DNA from: Anabaena sp. 4-3
GTDB taxonomy: Bacteria; Cyanobacteriota; Cyanobacteriia; Cyanobacteriales; Nostocaceae
Length of the DNA stretch: 64,000 nt
Direction of reading: 5' to 3'
Assembly (NCBI RefSeq): GCF_001597745.1
Contig: NZ_LUHJ01000035.1
Coordinates: 1 to 64,000 of the forward strand
Shown here: piece by piece, positions 1 to 8,675 of the stretch
How the letters are laid out: the number at the start of each line of letters is the position of its first letter
Position numbering within the stretch: position 1 is the stretch's first letter
The notes under the pieces: generated by a model
Seen by the model: only the letters and a program-made list of their open reading frames with translations
Told to the model about the DNA's origin: nothing
The model's database searches: none
Made by a program: the position numbers and the translations under genes

Positions 1-1
1 T

Positions 2-310
2 AGTGGTGGAAAGTTGATAGAAATAAATCGATGGTTCCCTAGTTCCAAGCTTTGCTCTAATTGTCATTGTCAAATTTCGGAGTTACCACTAGATGTGAGA
101 ACTTGGACTTGCCCAAGCTGCGGTACTCATCACCATAGAGATGGTAATGCAGCGATAAATATTAGAGCAGAAGGCATCAGAATGCTGTCCTCCTCTGGGA
201 CGGGGGAGGCTAACGCCAATGGAGAGGATGTAAGACCAATTCGCGGACGCAAATCCAAGATGAGGCAATCTTCCGTGAAGTTGGAAGCTCCAACTATAGC
301 GTCAGCTTAG
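2..310 (+). CDS. tnpB: TnpB (IS200/IS605 family), C-terminal part
   Basis: Only the 3' part is in the window; the frame is open to the left edge. The visible ~100 residues hold the TnpB zinc ribbon (CSNC, then CPSC about 20 residues later), followed by HRDGNAAINI, which carries the last acidic residue of the RuvC-like nuclease centre. Family knowledge: TnpB is the RNA-guided nuclease of IS605/IS1341 elements, and its guide (omega) RNA overlaps the 3' end of the gene and the right end of the element. The tail after HRDGNAAINI is low-complexity, as is usual here. No TnpA is visible, and I cannot place the right end with certainty. Confidence 0.85.
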   Translation, partial: SGGKLIEINRWFPSSKLCSNCHCQISELPLDVRTWTCPSCGTHHHRDGNAAINIRAEGIRMLSSSGTGEANANGEDVRPIRGRKSKMRQSSVKLEAPTIASA

Positions 311-401
311 TTGGAGTAGTTCACCTCGGATATGTTGGTAAATATGAACGGATTTCCACATTTGACGCACCCGACTTGCTGGCTTTGTGAATTCTCATAG
401 G

Positions 402-611
402 CTATTTTGAATTGTGAATTGGTGTTGCTTGCTCATTGCTAGTGGGTGAGCCAGAGTTGGCTTGTGCTTGCAACCACGCGTCTAGACAATACTCAGCCCA
501 ACAAAAACAGTATTCGTACCAGCAAAAATCACATAATCCCTCATCAGATTCTGGAGTTTCAAGATTCTTGAGGGTGATGTTGTACCGGGGACACTGGAAG
601 CGATCGCTCAT
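402..611 (-). CDS. Small Cys-rich hypothetical protein
   Basis: Sixty-nine residues from an ATG, six of them Cys: one near the N-terminus (QCPRYN), then a CDFC knuckle, CFC and EYC over residues 27-42. The spacing of CP and CDFC resembles a small zinc-binding fold. The tail (residues 50-69) is polar and low-complexity. An overlapping plus-strand frame of 122 residues (436-804) has no recognisable composition, so I prefer this strand. It lies between the tnpB remnant and a gene-free stretch. Function unknown; it could be spurious. Confidence 0.42.
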   Translation of the reverse strand: MSDRFQCPRYNITLKNLETPESDEGLCDFCWYEYCFCWAEYCLDAWLQAQANSGSPTSNEQATPIHNSK

Positions 612-804
612 TGGTTTTGTGAATAAAGACTATGGCATTAGTGGTCAATTTTCTCAGATCCCCAGCCAAATCACCAATTTTATACATAACTTACGCAAGT
701 GTCACAAAAATTCTCATTTGGTTTGTAATCAAGACTGGAGTTTTTTATTTCAGACGCTACCACCACACAATCAGGATTCAAGTCAGGGCTGGTTAAAGCA
801 GTGA

Positions 805-1429
805 ATCTCTAGGTAGACGGCATTATTGATCAATCCGCCCCGACTACGAAATAAAAATTATGTCGCCTTTGCATAACTCTTCAGATTTTTACTGACATTT
901 ACTTGTGAACACTATAAATTTTGATCACCTTAGTTACTGATTTTTTCTAAATATACTTAAGTAATAATTATAACTAAATAACCTTGCAAACAAGTAGATA
1001 AATGTATTTAAAAAATTCATAAAATCAGAAATATTACGGTATAACTAGATTTTTGAACTGGATTAATTTTGTTTAAATTTATAGAATTTGACGGTAAATA
1101 AGATGTATTTCTCACCATCTGGAATGTATCATTTCAGTAATGACAAACCTGTTGTATACCAGTTAAACTCTCAAAGAGATTACTTCAGGTAAAGAGCTGA
1201 AGTTGTAAGGCTCTCATTGTTCACCTAGGTTTAGAGTTCAGTGTTCCACTCAAAAAAACCGTAGTTGTTCCACTACGGTTTTTGAGAGTAAATATACTTA
1301 TTTGAATGTTGATAATTAGTAATATTTTGTGAAAACTCCTCAGTAATTTTAACAAGTAACAGTTTTTTTACAGAAACTTGACTGAGGCTTTAGCAGTCTT
1401 ACAGTTGTAAATTATTTCAAAAACTGCTA
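805..1429. other. Gene-free AT-rich stretch with a possible small transcript
   Basis: No long reading frame. The 805-1080 part is very AT-rich and featureless to me. The 1100-1290 part holds a short frame (1103-1192, 29 codons, no clear ribosome site), a perfect 7-bp hairpin (1182-1203) and a strong terminator-like hairpin (1249-1286). Together these could be a small RNA or small-peptide gene. Confidence 0.4.
1249..1290 (+). terminator. Rho-independent-type terminator hairpin
   Basis: Left arm CTCAAAAAAACCGTAG (1249-1264), loop TTGTTCCA, right arm CTACGGTTTTTGAG (1273-1286). The arms pair fully apart from two extra A. The T-run lies inside the stem, so the hairpin could work in both directions. 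No annotated gene ends just upstream, which suggests a short transcript ending here. Confidence 0.65.
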
Positions 1430-2836
1430 ATGTCTCCTACCAGTCAGGGTATTCCCGGATTACCTGATATTACACATCCAACAGAGTTAATTCAGATTGG
1501 TTCGCAATTACTACCAGGGTTGCTGTTATTGGTGTTTTTAGTGGTAGCCTTGGGAATAGCGATCGCCTTAATCAGTTTTGCTTTACGTCATCAAAAAGCA
1601 GAATCAGCAATTGTCATTGGTGACTGGGCTATTCGTTACTCGCAAATGTTGCAGGGTTTACAGCATTTAAGTCTAGTATTAGTATTGTTGGTAGCAGGAT
1701 TTTTGCTTTGTTCTACTTTAAGCAATCGTTATCACCACTGGGAACAAGCGAAAGTAGCGAAAGTAGCTCAAAGTGTAGCTGGAGATAGGTTAGAACAAAT
1801 CGCGCCGCAAGTGCGTTATGTGATGCAAGAGCCATTTAGTTATACGACTCAGGTAAATGGTAAGATAGTCAAAGTCAATGATCAGCGAGAAATTAATCGG
1901 TTGCTGTCCTTGGCTGGGTCGCAAATTCAAGTCAAGTTAGACCAAAGCACAGATGTTCAAAACCGTAGCGCGGTTTATCGTGTAGACTATAGTGCTGAAT
2001 ATAAAGTAGTTAACCGCCTGAATAATATTGATAAGTTCTTTTTTGAAGCACCGCCACCCATCGGTTATTCCTTACTGTCTAACTATAAAGTAGAACGCGA
2101 TCGCACCAGACTAGAACCAGTAGAACCGGGTAATTATAGCTTTGCTTTCCAGTTACAACCGGGTGAAGAAACGAGCTTTCGTGTCACCTATCAAGCACAA
2201 GGGGGTTCACGTTGGGTTTATAGCGCAACCTCACAGTTATTATCTAACTTTCGCCTGACAGCAATTGCTAACTTTCCTGGGGCTGATTTTGCTAGTGGTA
2301 TAATTCCCAGTGAGACTAAAGTTGATGGACGTACCACGCAATTTACTTGGATATTTGACGATAATGTGGCGGTAAAAAATCCCTTTGGCGTGTTTACCAA
2401 CACTAACCCCATTCGTCAAACGGGTATCTTACCTCGGTTGTTGTTGCTAACGCCGGCTTTGTTTTTGTGGTGGATATTGCTGCTGTATTTATCTATCCCC
2501 ATGAGTTTAAAAAATGTGGCGATCGCCGCTAGCATTTTCTTTGCTTGTATACTAACTTTAACCTATCTCAGCCGCTACATGGATGCTGGGTTGGCTTGGG
2601 GGATGATATCCTTGATATTGCTGACCTTAACCTGGGGATTGGGTTACAATCGCAGTGCATCCATAGCTGCAATTATTTGTACCATCGCCGGAGCAGTATT
2701 ACCAGTTTTCGGTTTATTAGTCACCTTTAGCGGTTTGACTTTGAGTATCGCGGGTTTGTTGTCTGCTATTTGGTTAGCGGTGCGTCACTGGTATAACTGG
2801 TATGGTTTGCAGCCTGAAGACAGTTATAGGTTGTAA
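1430..2836 (+). CDS. Conserved membrane protein, unknown function
   Basis: 468 residues. Two hydrophobic segments lie near residues 27-51 and 79-96. A soluble, probably extracytoplasmic, domain of about 235 residues follows (roughly 100-335), rich in beta-type sequence, then a block of five or six membrane segments to about residue 455. This plan (N-terminal anchor, large exposed domain, C-terminal helix bundle) resembles the CreD-type inner-membrane family, but I see no diagnostic motif. The ATG is preceded by a weak ribosome site. It stands alone, followed by a toxin-antitoxin pair on the same strand. I would keep it as hypothetical. Confidence 0.75.
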   Translation: MSPTSQGIPGLPDITHPTELIQIGSQLLPGLLLLVFLVVALGIAIALISFALRHQKAESAIVIGDWAIRYSQMLQGLQHLSLVLVLLVAGFLLCSTLSNRYHHWEQAKVAKVAQSVAGDRLEQIAPQVRYVMQEPFSYTTQVNGKIVKVNDQREINRLLSLAGSQIQVKLDQSTDVQNRSAVYRVDYSAEYKVVNRLNNIDKFFFEAPPPIGYSLLSNYKVERDRTRLEPVEPGNYSFAFQLQPGEETSFRVTYQAQGGSRWVYSATSQLLSNFRLTAIANFPGADFASGIIPSETKVDGRTTQFTWIFDDNVAVKNPFGVFTNTNPIRQTGILPRLLLLTPALFLWWILLLYLSIPMSLKNVAIAASIFFACILTLTYLSRYMDAGLAWGMISLILLTLTWGLGYNRSASIAAIICTIAGAVLPVFGLLVTFSGLTLSIAGLLSAIWLAVRHWYNWYGLQPEDSYRL

Positions 2837-2954
2837 ATATATAGCGTTGAAATGAGTCGAGACGCTGTTATTGTACATCAATAAAATCTAAATTAGACGT
2901 AGAGCGATCGCCACACCGCATTCTGTACACATCAGATTTATTGGGATAAAGTTG

Positions 2955-3206
2955 ATGAGTCTATCACTGCAAAAAATGTTAAACGAAATTGACAAACTCA
3001 CTCCACAAGAGCAATTGACAGTGATGGGGTACTTAGTAGAACGGATGAAACAGCACGTAATACCAGCACCATCAAAACGTAAATGGAGCGATTTAAAAGG
3101 TATGGCTTCCTATCCACTATTGGGTAAAGATGCTCAAGAGTGGGTTTCTCAAACTAGACGAGAAGGAGATGAGTATCGCGAAGGTTTGTTAAAAACGGAA
3201 GAATGA
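2955..3206 (+). CDS. VapB-like antitoxin
   Basis: Eighty-three residues from the ATG at 2955; a TTG one codon upstream is less likely. The first half, with LNEIDKLTPQEQLTVMGYL, is the helical segment common in small cyanobacterial antitoxins paired with PIN toxins. The second half (SKRKWSDLKGMASYPLLGKD) is the sort of tail that wraps the toxin. Its stop overlaps the start of the next gene in an ATGA arrangement, so the two are translationally coupled, as usual for type II toxin-antitoxin pairs. Role inferred from partner and layout. Confidence 0.7.
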   Translation: MSLSLQKMLNEIDKLTPQEQLTVMGYLVERMKQHVIPAPSKRKWSDLKGMASYPLLGKDAQEWVSQTRREGDEYREGLLKTEE

Positions 3207-3646
3207 AAATTAGTGAAGCATTGACAGGTGTTTCTCAGATATTTATCGATACAGCACCAGTCATTTATTTTGTAGAGCGTAATCCGCAGTTTGTCAATGT
3301 AGTTGACCCAATTTTTGCAAGATTGGAAACTGATATTACTGCTGTAATATCTCCCATAACATTGTCTGAGTGTTTGGTGGGTGCTATCCGTTGGGGATTA
3401 AAGGATTTAGAGCAAGCTTTTATAGATGTTTTACTGAGTGATGAGGTAAAATTTATTGATATTAATGCGGCGATCGCGCGGGATGCTGCTAACATCCGAA
3501 TACGTTACAACCTTCAGTTAGCCGATGCTTTGCAGATAGCGATCGCTTTAACCAGTAACTGTGATGCTTTTTTGACTAATGATGTAGCTTTGAAACGAGT
3601 AACAGAGTTGAGGATTTTGGTAGTAGGTGAGTTAGAGATAGGGTAA
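3203..3646 (+). CDS. PIN-domain ribonuclease toxin (VapC-like)
   Basis: 147 residues covering a whole PIN domain. The acidic residues expected for the Mg-dependent RNase centre are present: Asp in FIDTAPVIYFVE near the N-terminus, Glu in SPITLSECLV, and Asp residues in LADALQIAIAL and FLTNDVALK near the C-terminus. VapC-type PIN toxins cut tRNA or rRNA and are neutralised by the antitoxin encoded just upstream. The start overlaps the antitoxin stop by 4 bases. Nothing looks broken, so the pair is probably functional; the target RNA cannot be told. Confidence 0.85.
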   Translation: MKISEALTGVSQIFIDTAPVIYFVERNPQFVNVVDPIFARLETDITAVISPITLSECLVGAIRWGLKDLEQAFIDVLLSDEVKFIDINAAIARDAANIRIRYNLQLADALQIAIALTSNCDAFLTNDVALKRVTELRILVVGELEIG

Positions 3647-3892
3647 AGCGAACATCACCGACAACCTACATTGTAGAGAAGCTATTGATCGCCTCCTCAA
3701 ATAGCAATTATCCCCAACAATCACCCTTACCTGAAGCGTCTTGAGTTACATCACTTGCCAAAATCCCTAGCATCATGTATTATGTTAATTACTCATCCAA
3801 AAATCGCCAAAAAATTTGATCGCGCCAAGCGCGAGAACTTAAGAAGGGAAAAGAAAAAAGTGTAAAGAGCAAAAGGGCAAAAGTGTAAAGTG

Positions 3893-6202
3893 CTACTTAG
3901 TCCTCGCCGCAGCACCCACGCAAACCACCCGAAAACCGTCGTTGAAGTAGTCGAAGGCGGGGTTGACCCCGTAGCGATTAGCAGAACGGCAATTACCAGG
4001 AAAGTCGTCCCACGAACCACCGCGCAGCACTCGGTATTCATTTTTACCATATAGCCACGGAATACCATCATCCGGTGCTTTTATATAATTTTCGTGCCAC
4101 TCATCCTGACACCACTCCCATATATTACCACACATATCAAATAAACCAAAGGGGTTTGCAGGAAATTTTCCCACATCTGTTGTTTGCTGACGATATTCAC
4201 CCTTGGGAGCAGAACCATAGGTGTAATTACCATTGTAATTTGCTAAATCTGTCGTGATAGCGTCGCCAAAGTAATATGGTGTAGTTGTTCCAGCACGACA
4301 AGCATATTCCCATTCCGCTTCACTGGGTAAACGATAGATTCTCCCAGTCTTTTGAGATAGTCTAGCGCAAAACTCAACCGCATGATGCCAAGACACACGT
4401 TCTACAGGAAGATTAGCACCTTTAAAACGTGATGGGTTGGGATTTAAATCAATCTTGACTTTAGCAAAAGCAGCAACAGCTTGCCATTGAGCTTGGGTGA
4501 CGGGAAATTTACCCATGAAAAAGGGTTTTACAGTGACGTTATGCTGTGGACTTTCAGAATCATATCGTCCTTCCTCATCTTCTGGCGAACCCATGAGAAA
4601 TTTACCGCCAGGAATAGCTACCATATCTAAAAAGACACCATTACCCAAGTCTTCCCGGAAATACTCAGCATATCTGCGACTGCGGTTAATTTCATACTTT
4701 TTGCCTAAACCTAAAAACCCTGAACTCATTAACTTTATAGTGGCGGTGTCAAATTCAAAAGTTTGGGTTTGAATACCTGGGGGAGATTTAGGTTTAGATG
4801 CTTCCCATTCTCGTTGTCGTTGTTGTTCTCTTTCCGCTTCTTGCTGACGTTGTAATTCAGCTTGTCGTTGTTGTTCTTGACGTAACCTTTCCGCTTCCTG
4901 CTGCTGACGTTGTAATTCGGCTTGTCGTTGTTGTTCTTGGCGTAACCTTTCCGCTTCTTGCTGACGTTGTAATTCAGCTTGTCGCTGTTTTTCTTGACGT
5001 AACCTTTCCGCTTCCTGCTGACGCTGTAATTCAGCTAGTTTCGGCGCAAATACCCGTGCTTCTATCGCTGCAATATCTTCATCTCGTAACCCCAAATATT
5101 GCTGATATTCTTGCAAATCCTTTTGTGTAGCTTGACTAAAGGGATATTCTACCTTGACCGCATCAATTAACGCCTGTTCATACTCCTTTAACTTCCGTTC
5201 ATACTCCCGATAGGGTTGCAGAACTTGTGCTTGAATTTCTTTTGCTTCCTCCTCAGATAACCCCAACTCCACCCGCTTCGATTCTAGTATTCTCAAAGCA
5301 AACACAGACAAATTACCTTGACGTTGTTCTGCACGTAGGGTGACTTCTTGCAGATATAATTCCTTGTTAATATCGACTATAATCGTGGGCGGTATCGGCG
5401 ATGCTCTTGACATTAAATCTTGCAAAGCCTCGGCTGCATTAGGATAGCGCGAACTAGATTGATAGCGCACCATCTTAGTTAACACCTCAGCCAGAGAATC
5501 ACTCACCTGTGCCTGATTTTGCCAGATAATCTCATATGTTTCGGGGTCTTCGTCTAATTGTGACGGTAGAAGACCAGTCAAAGCTTGAATAGCAATTATT
5601 CCTAACGCATATATATCGCTAGCAAAACAAGGTTTACCCCGAAATTGCTCATAGGATATATAACCAGTTGTACCAATAAGAACGCTAGTCTTGAGTTTAC
5701 CTTGAGCATTCAGCATGAATGTAGTAAGCTCTTTCACAGCCCCAAAGTCAATCAGGATAATCTGACCATCCTGTTTTCGTCTCATCAGGTTCTGGGGTTT
5801 GATGTCGCGGTGAATAACTCCTTGATTATGTACAAAAGATAAAACTTCTAGGGCATCATATAAAAGTTTGGTGACATAACCTTCACTCAGTCGCTTACCG
5901 GGGATAATTTCTCGACCCAGGTCTTGTCCCTCAATAAACTCCTGCACAATATAAAGATTGTCGTCTTGGTTAAAATGGGCGAGGAGTTGGGGAATTTGGG
6001 GATGTTTACCCAGTCTTTCCAGGATAGCAGCTTCTTTTTCAAAGAAATCAATAACGCGGGGTTCTGTCTGGTGGGGATGTAGTTGTTTAACGACACACAA
6101 AGGTTTGCTGGGTTGGAAATTATCCCTAGCTAGAAATGTGACAGCAAAACCACCACCGCCTAATTGTCGTATGATTTCGTAGCGTCCCGCCAGCGTGTTC
6201 AC
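3893..6202 (-). CDS. Ser/Thr kinase fused to a formylglycine-generating-enzyme-like domain
   Basis: 769 residues from a GTG. A Hanks-type kinase fills 1-265: Gly-rich loop QLGGGGFA, Lys39, HRDIKPQN at 131-138 and DFG at 152-154, so it should be active. Residues about 300-390 are helical. Residues 391-466 are tandem Gln/Arg/Glu repeats (ELQRQQEAERLRQE type) forming a charged coiled coil. Residues 524-766 are an FGE-sulfatase/SUMF1-like domain with MVAIPGGKFLMGS, RLPSEAEWEYACRAG, GNIWEWCQD and VLRGGSW. In cyanobacteria this domain usually serves as a binding or C-type-lectin-like fold rather than a sulfatase activator. No membrane segment. Substrates unknown. Confidence 0.92.
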   Translation of the reverse strand: MNTLAGRYEIIRQLGGGGFAVTFLARDNFQPSKPLCVVKQLHPHQTEPRVIDFFEKEAAILERLGKHPQIPQLLAHFNQDDNLYIVQEFIEGQDLGREIIPGKRLSEGYVTKLLYDALEVLSFVHNQGVIHRDIKPQNLMRRKQDGQIILIDFGAVKELTTFMLNAQGKLKTSVLIGTTGYISYEQFRGKPCFASDIYALGIIAIQALTGLLPSQLDEDPETYEIIWQNQAQVSDSLAEVLTKMVRYQSSSRYPNAAEALQDLMSRASPIPPTIIVDINKELYLQEVTLRAEQRQGNLSVFALRILESKRVELGLSEEEAKEIQAQVLQPYREYERKLKEYEQALIDAVKVEYPFSQATQKDLQEYQQYLGLRDEDIAAIEARVFAPKLAELQRQQEAERLRQEKQRQAELQRQQEAERLRQEQQRQAELQRQQQEAERLRQEQQRQAELQRQQEAEREQQRQREWEASKPKSPPGIQTQTFEFDTATIKLMSSGFLGLGKKYEINRSRRYAEYFREDLGNGVFLDMVAIPGGKFLMGSPEDEEGRYDSESPQHNVTVKPFFMGKFPVTQAQWQAVAAFAKVKIDLNPNPSRFKGANLPVERVSWHHAVEFCARLSQKTGRIYRLPSEAEWEYACRAGTTTPYYFGDAITTDLANYNGNYTYGSAPKGEYRQQTTDVGKFPANPFGLFDMCGNIWEWCQDEWHENYIKAPDDGIPWLYGKNEYRVLRGGSWDDFPGNCRSANRYGVNPAFDYFNDGFRVVCVGAAARTK

Positions 6203-6273
6203 GATACGTGTAAACCCTCAGATGCTTGCTACAGTTTAGTGTAATTGTTAATGATGAAATCTGGCAATACGGG

Positions 6274-6361
6274 TTTATACCAATTCAAAATTCAAAAAGA
6301 TAAATATCACAAAGGTTTGCGCCTGTGTATCTGTTGCATTCTTTTTTAACATTGGTATAAA
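6274..6361. repeat. MITE-like element with 11-bp inverted ends
   Basis: TTTATACCAAT at 6274-6284 is the exact reverse complement of ATTGGTATAAA at 6351-6361. The 66 bases between are AT-rich and non-coding. The terminal inverted repeats and small size suggest a non-autonomous mobile repeat. No target duplication is obvious. Confidence 0.45.
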
Positions 6362-6389
6362 TTCGGAATTAGTGCAATCAGTCTTTTAG

Positions 6390-6419
6390 TGTAGAGACGT
6401 TGCATGCAACGTCTCTACA
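6390..6419. repeat. 30-bp perfect palindrome (copy 1)
   Basis: Each arm is TGTAGAGACGTTGCA and its complement, with no loop. An identical copy lies at 30136-30165, also outside genes. It is a dispersed repeat that can fold as a hairpin. Confidence 0.8.
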
Positions 6420-6489
6420 AGGTTTTGGAATTTCCTGTTTTTGTGATGATTTATAAACTGTGCGTTGCGCTATGCTTTAACGCACCCTA

Positions 6490-7944
6490 CTAAGAATTGT
6501 GGTGTTGTTGACGTTGTTTGAGTTTGAGCAGAATCTCTGCGTGCATTTCACGGGTGATGGGGTAGAAATAGGTCAAGACTAAACCTAAAATTAAACAGAT
6601 GGTGGGTAACGGCCCGACTGCTATGCGAATAGCGAGTAATGCAGATTCAGGTTGTATGGGTAGTGCAGTTTGTCCAGCTACAGCTTCTTTAAAACCGGAT
6701 GCTTGCAAAGCGTTTCCTACTAAAAATAAACCAAATGCTAACCCAAATTTCTGCAATAATACCATAAAACCATAAAAAATCCCTTCTCGGCGTTGTCCGG
6801 TTTGCAGTTCATCTAATTCAATTACATCTGGTATCATCGACCAGGGAACTAAGTAAGCTGTGGAGACACCAACCCCCGCCATGACAGCCATGATATACAT
6901 TAAACTGATTTGACCGGGTTGTAAGAAAAAGAGTCCAGCAGCTGCAATTATCCATAGACTCATACCCAGAAAATAAACTAATTTTTTGCCGATTTTTTTA
7001 CTTACAGATGTCCAAACAAATAACATGAGTAAAGCCGTTCCTTGAACTGCAATCATAGTTGTAGGTACATCTGCTTCTGGGAGAGACATACAGTTAATCA
7101 CGAAGTAAGGAATAATGCTAGCGGTGATTTGTACTGCTAGCCAAGAACACAGATATATACCAATGACGAATAAGAAGGGACGGTTGGTAAATACTATTTT
7201 AAGTTGTTGGAGAAAGGGGAGAGATTCAGGTTCTTCACGTTGTATGCGTTTAGCTTCAAAAGCCAGGACGCGATCGCGCACACCAAAAACGCACCAATAT
7301 AATGATATCACCGAGATGACAGTACAAATTGCCGCTAAAACTAAATATTGTTGTTGGCGGTCAGGAATGCGGGAAAAAACTATCTGTGCCAGAATTAAAG
7401 ATAGAATACTCCCACCAATAGAAAAAGCAAACCGAAAACTATTCAGACTGGTACGCTCATCATAATCTTGGGTAAGTTCTGGGGTGAGTGCGGTGTAAGG
7501 CAAATTCACCACAGTGTAAAACACCTGGGAAATCAACCCAATCACCACATAATACCAAAACAAAGCCCAAACATTACTACTCTGGTTACTACTAAATCGG
7601 GGTACAATCCATTGTAAGAAAAAGAAAATCCCAAAAGGAATAGCCCCATACAACATCCAAGGCAGACGACGACCCCAACGACGGGATTGAGTTTTATCTG
7701 TCAGTACCCCCACTACGGGGTCATTAACTGCATCCCAAATTTTCCCAATTAGTAAAACACTACCAGCCAAACCCGCCGGAATACCAGCAACATTGGTAAA
7801 GAAAAGTAACAGAAAAAATATGGATACATTAGCGGTAATTGCGGGGCCTAAATCACCAGCACCATAAGCTAACTTAGTTTGTAAGTTTAGTTTTTGGGTG
7901 ACTTGAGTCGTTTGGGGATAATCATCAGCAGCAGAATCATTCAT
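6490..7944 (-). CDS. GPH-family sugar:cation symporter (MelB-like MFS)
   Basis: 484 residues with about 12 hydrophobic segments. The N-terminal KLAYGAGDLGPAITANV and the DPVVGVLTDKTQSRRWGRRLPW segment are typical of the glycoside-pentoside-hexuronide:cation family, where the Asp residues bind the coupling cation. VPWSMIPDVIELDELQTGQRREGIFYG, split across the second half, is the matching C-terminal signature. It is an inner-membrane protein importing a sugar or related compound; the substrate cannot be read from sequence. It is divergent from the phosphoribosyltransferase gene across about 70 bases, which must hold both promoters. Confidence 0.88.
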   Translation of the reverse strand: MNDSAADDYPQTTQVTQKLNLQTKLAYGAGDLGPAITANVSIFFLLLFFTNVAGIPAGLAGSVLLIGKIWDAVNDPVVGVLTDKTQSRRWGRRLPWMLYGAIPFGIFFFLQWIVPRFSSNQSSNVWALFWYYVVIGLISQVFYTVVNLPYTALTPELTQDYDERTSLNSFRFAFSIGGSILSLILAQIVFSRIPDRQQQYLVLAAICTVISVISLYWCVFGVRDRVLAFEAKRIQREEPESLPFLQQLKIVFTNRPFLFVIGIYLCSWLAVQITASIIPYFVINCMSLPEADVPTTMIAVQGTALLMLFVWTSVSKKIGKKLVYFLGMSLWIIAAAGLFFLQPGQISLMYIMAVMAGVGVSTAYLVPWSMIPDVIELDELQTGQRREGIFYGFMVLLQKFGLAFGLFLVGNALQASGFKEAVAGQTALPIQPESALLAIRIAVGPLPTICLILGLVLTYFYPITREMHAEILLKLKQRQQHHNS

Positions 7945-8015
7945 AATGTTTCGCCCTCATACTAAAATATAGAGTTTGCGATCGCCTTCAGTATCTCCTA
8001 AAATATACTTACCTT

Positions 8016-8525
8016 ATGCCAGACCTTTACGTTTCTTGGTCAGAATATCACTATAAAATCGAACAATTAGCGACTCAGATTTATCACTCTGGTTGGGAAT
8101 TTAATCAAATTATCTGTTTAGCCAGAGGCGGACTACGAGTAGGTGATATACTGTCCCGCATATATCAACAACCTTTGGCAATTTTAGCAACATCATCTTA
8201 CAGTGGCCCTGGCAAACAAGAAAGAAGTAACTTAACCTTTTCCCGTCATCTCACCACGACCACAGAAAAACTAGGTTCACACATTTTACTTGTAGACGAC
8301 CTAGTAGACTCTGGAATCACCCTAAAAGAAACAATTCCGTGGCTCAAAGAAAACATCAACAGCCCAATAGCAGAAATTCGCAGCGCAGTAATTTGGTATA
8401 AAGCTTGCTCAGTCATCGCACCCAACTATTACATAGATTATTTACCAGATAATCCCTGGATACATCAACCATTTGAACATTACGAACATCTAACACCCGC
8501 CGAATTAGCAGCAAAACACAGTTAA
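8016..8525 (+). CDS. Phosphoribosyltransferase-family protein
   Basis: 169 residues. The PRPP-binding motif ILLVDDLVDSGITL (residues 90-103) is intact. The N-terminal LARGGLRVGDILSRI resembles the pyrophosphate loop of xanthine/hypoxanthine-guanine phosphoribosyltransferases, and YIDYLPDNPWIHQPFEHYE near the end matches the XGPRT-type hood. It is probably a cytosolic purine-salvage enzyme making nucleotide from base and PRPP, or a regulator derived from one. No ribosome site is evident upstream of the ATG. The gene is a single transcription unit by appearance. Confidence 0.82.
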   Translation: MPDLYVSWSEYHYKIEQLATQIYHSGWEFNQIICLARGGLRVGDILSRIYQQPLAILATSSYSGPGKQERSNLTFSRHLTTTTEKLGSHILLVDDLVDSGITLKETIPWLKENINSPIAEIRSAVIWYKACSVIAPNYYIDYLPDNPWIHQPFEHYEHLTPAELAAKHS

Positions 8526-8675
8526 AAACGAGACAAAAACTGGTTGACGGTTGACTGTTAACGGTTAACTGTCAACAATGCTGGAATATTGCGTAACTCC
8601 TCCCAATAAAACCTCCGCGCTCCTTTGCGTTTCCTCCGCGCTCCTTTGCGTTTAAAAAACCCTCCCTTTCCTCCC
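8526..8675. repeat. Spacer with GTTGACT/GTTAACT heptamers and a 21-bp tandem
   Basis: Between two convergent genes. 8551-8577 is built from GTTGACT and GTTAACT variants that can pair with each other as a hairpin. 8611-8654 holds two near-identical copies of a CCTCCGCGCTCCTTTGCGTT unit. Similar units recur near 43090 and 21180. Confidence 0.55.

Larger units (their letters stand above)
6203..6489. other. Repeat-bearing spacer
   Basis: No gene. It contains a MITE-like inverted-repeat element (6274-6361) and a 30-bp palindrome (6390-6419), followed by the tail of the sugar transporter gene. Confidence 0.6.

Noticed and set aside
436-804. 122-codon plus-strand frame near the left end
   Set aside because: No motif, poor composition, and it overlaps the Cys-rich minus-strand frame, which looks more protein-like.
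4798-5130. Hydrophobic 110-codon plus-strand frame
   Set aside because: It is the reverse reading of the Gln/Arg/Glu coiled-coil repeats of the kinase gene; the Val/Leu pattern is an artefact.
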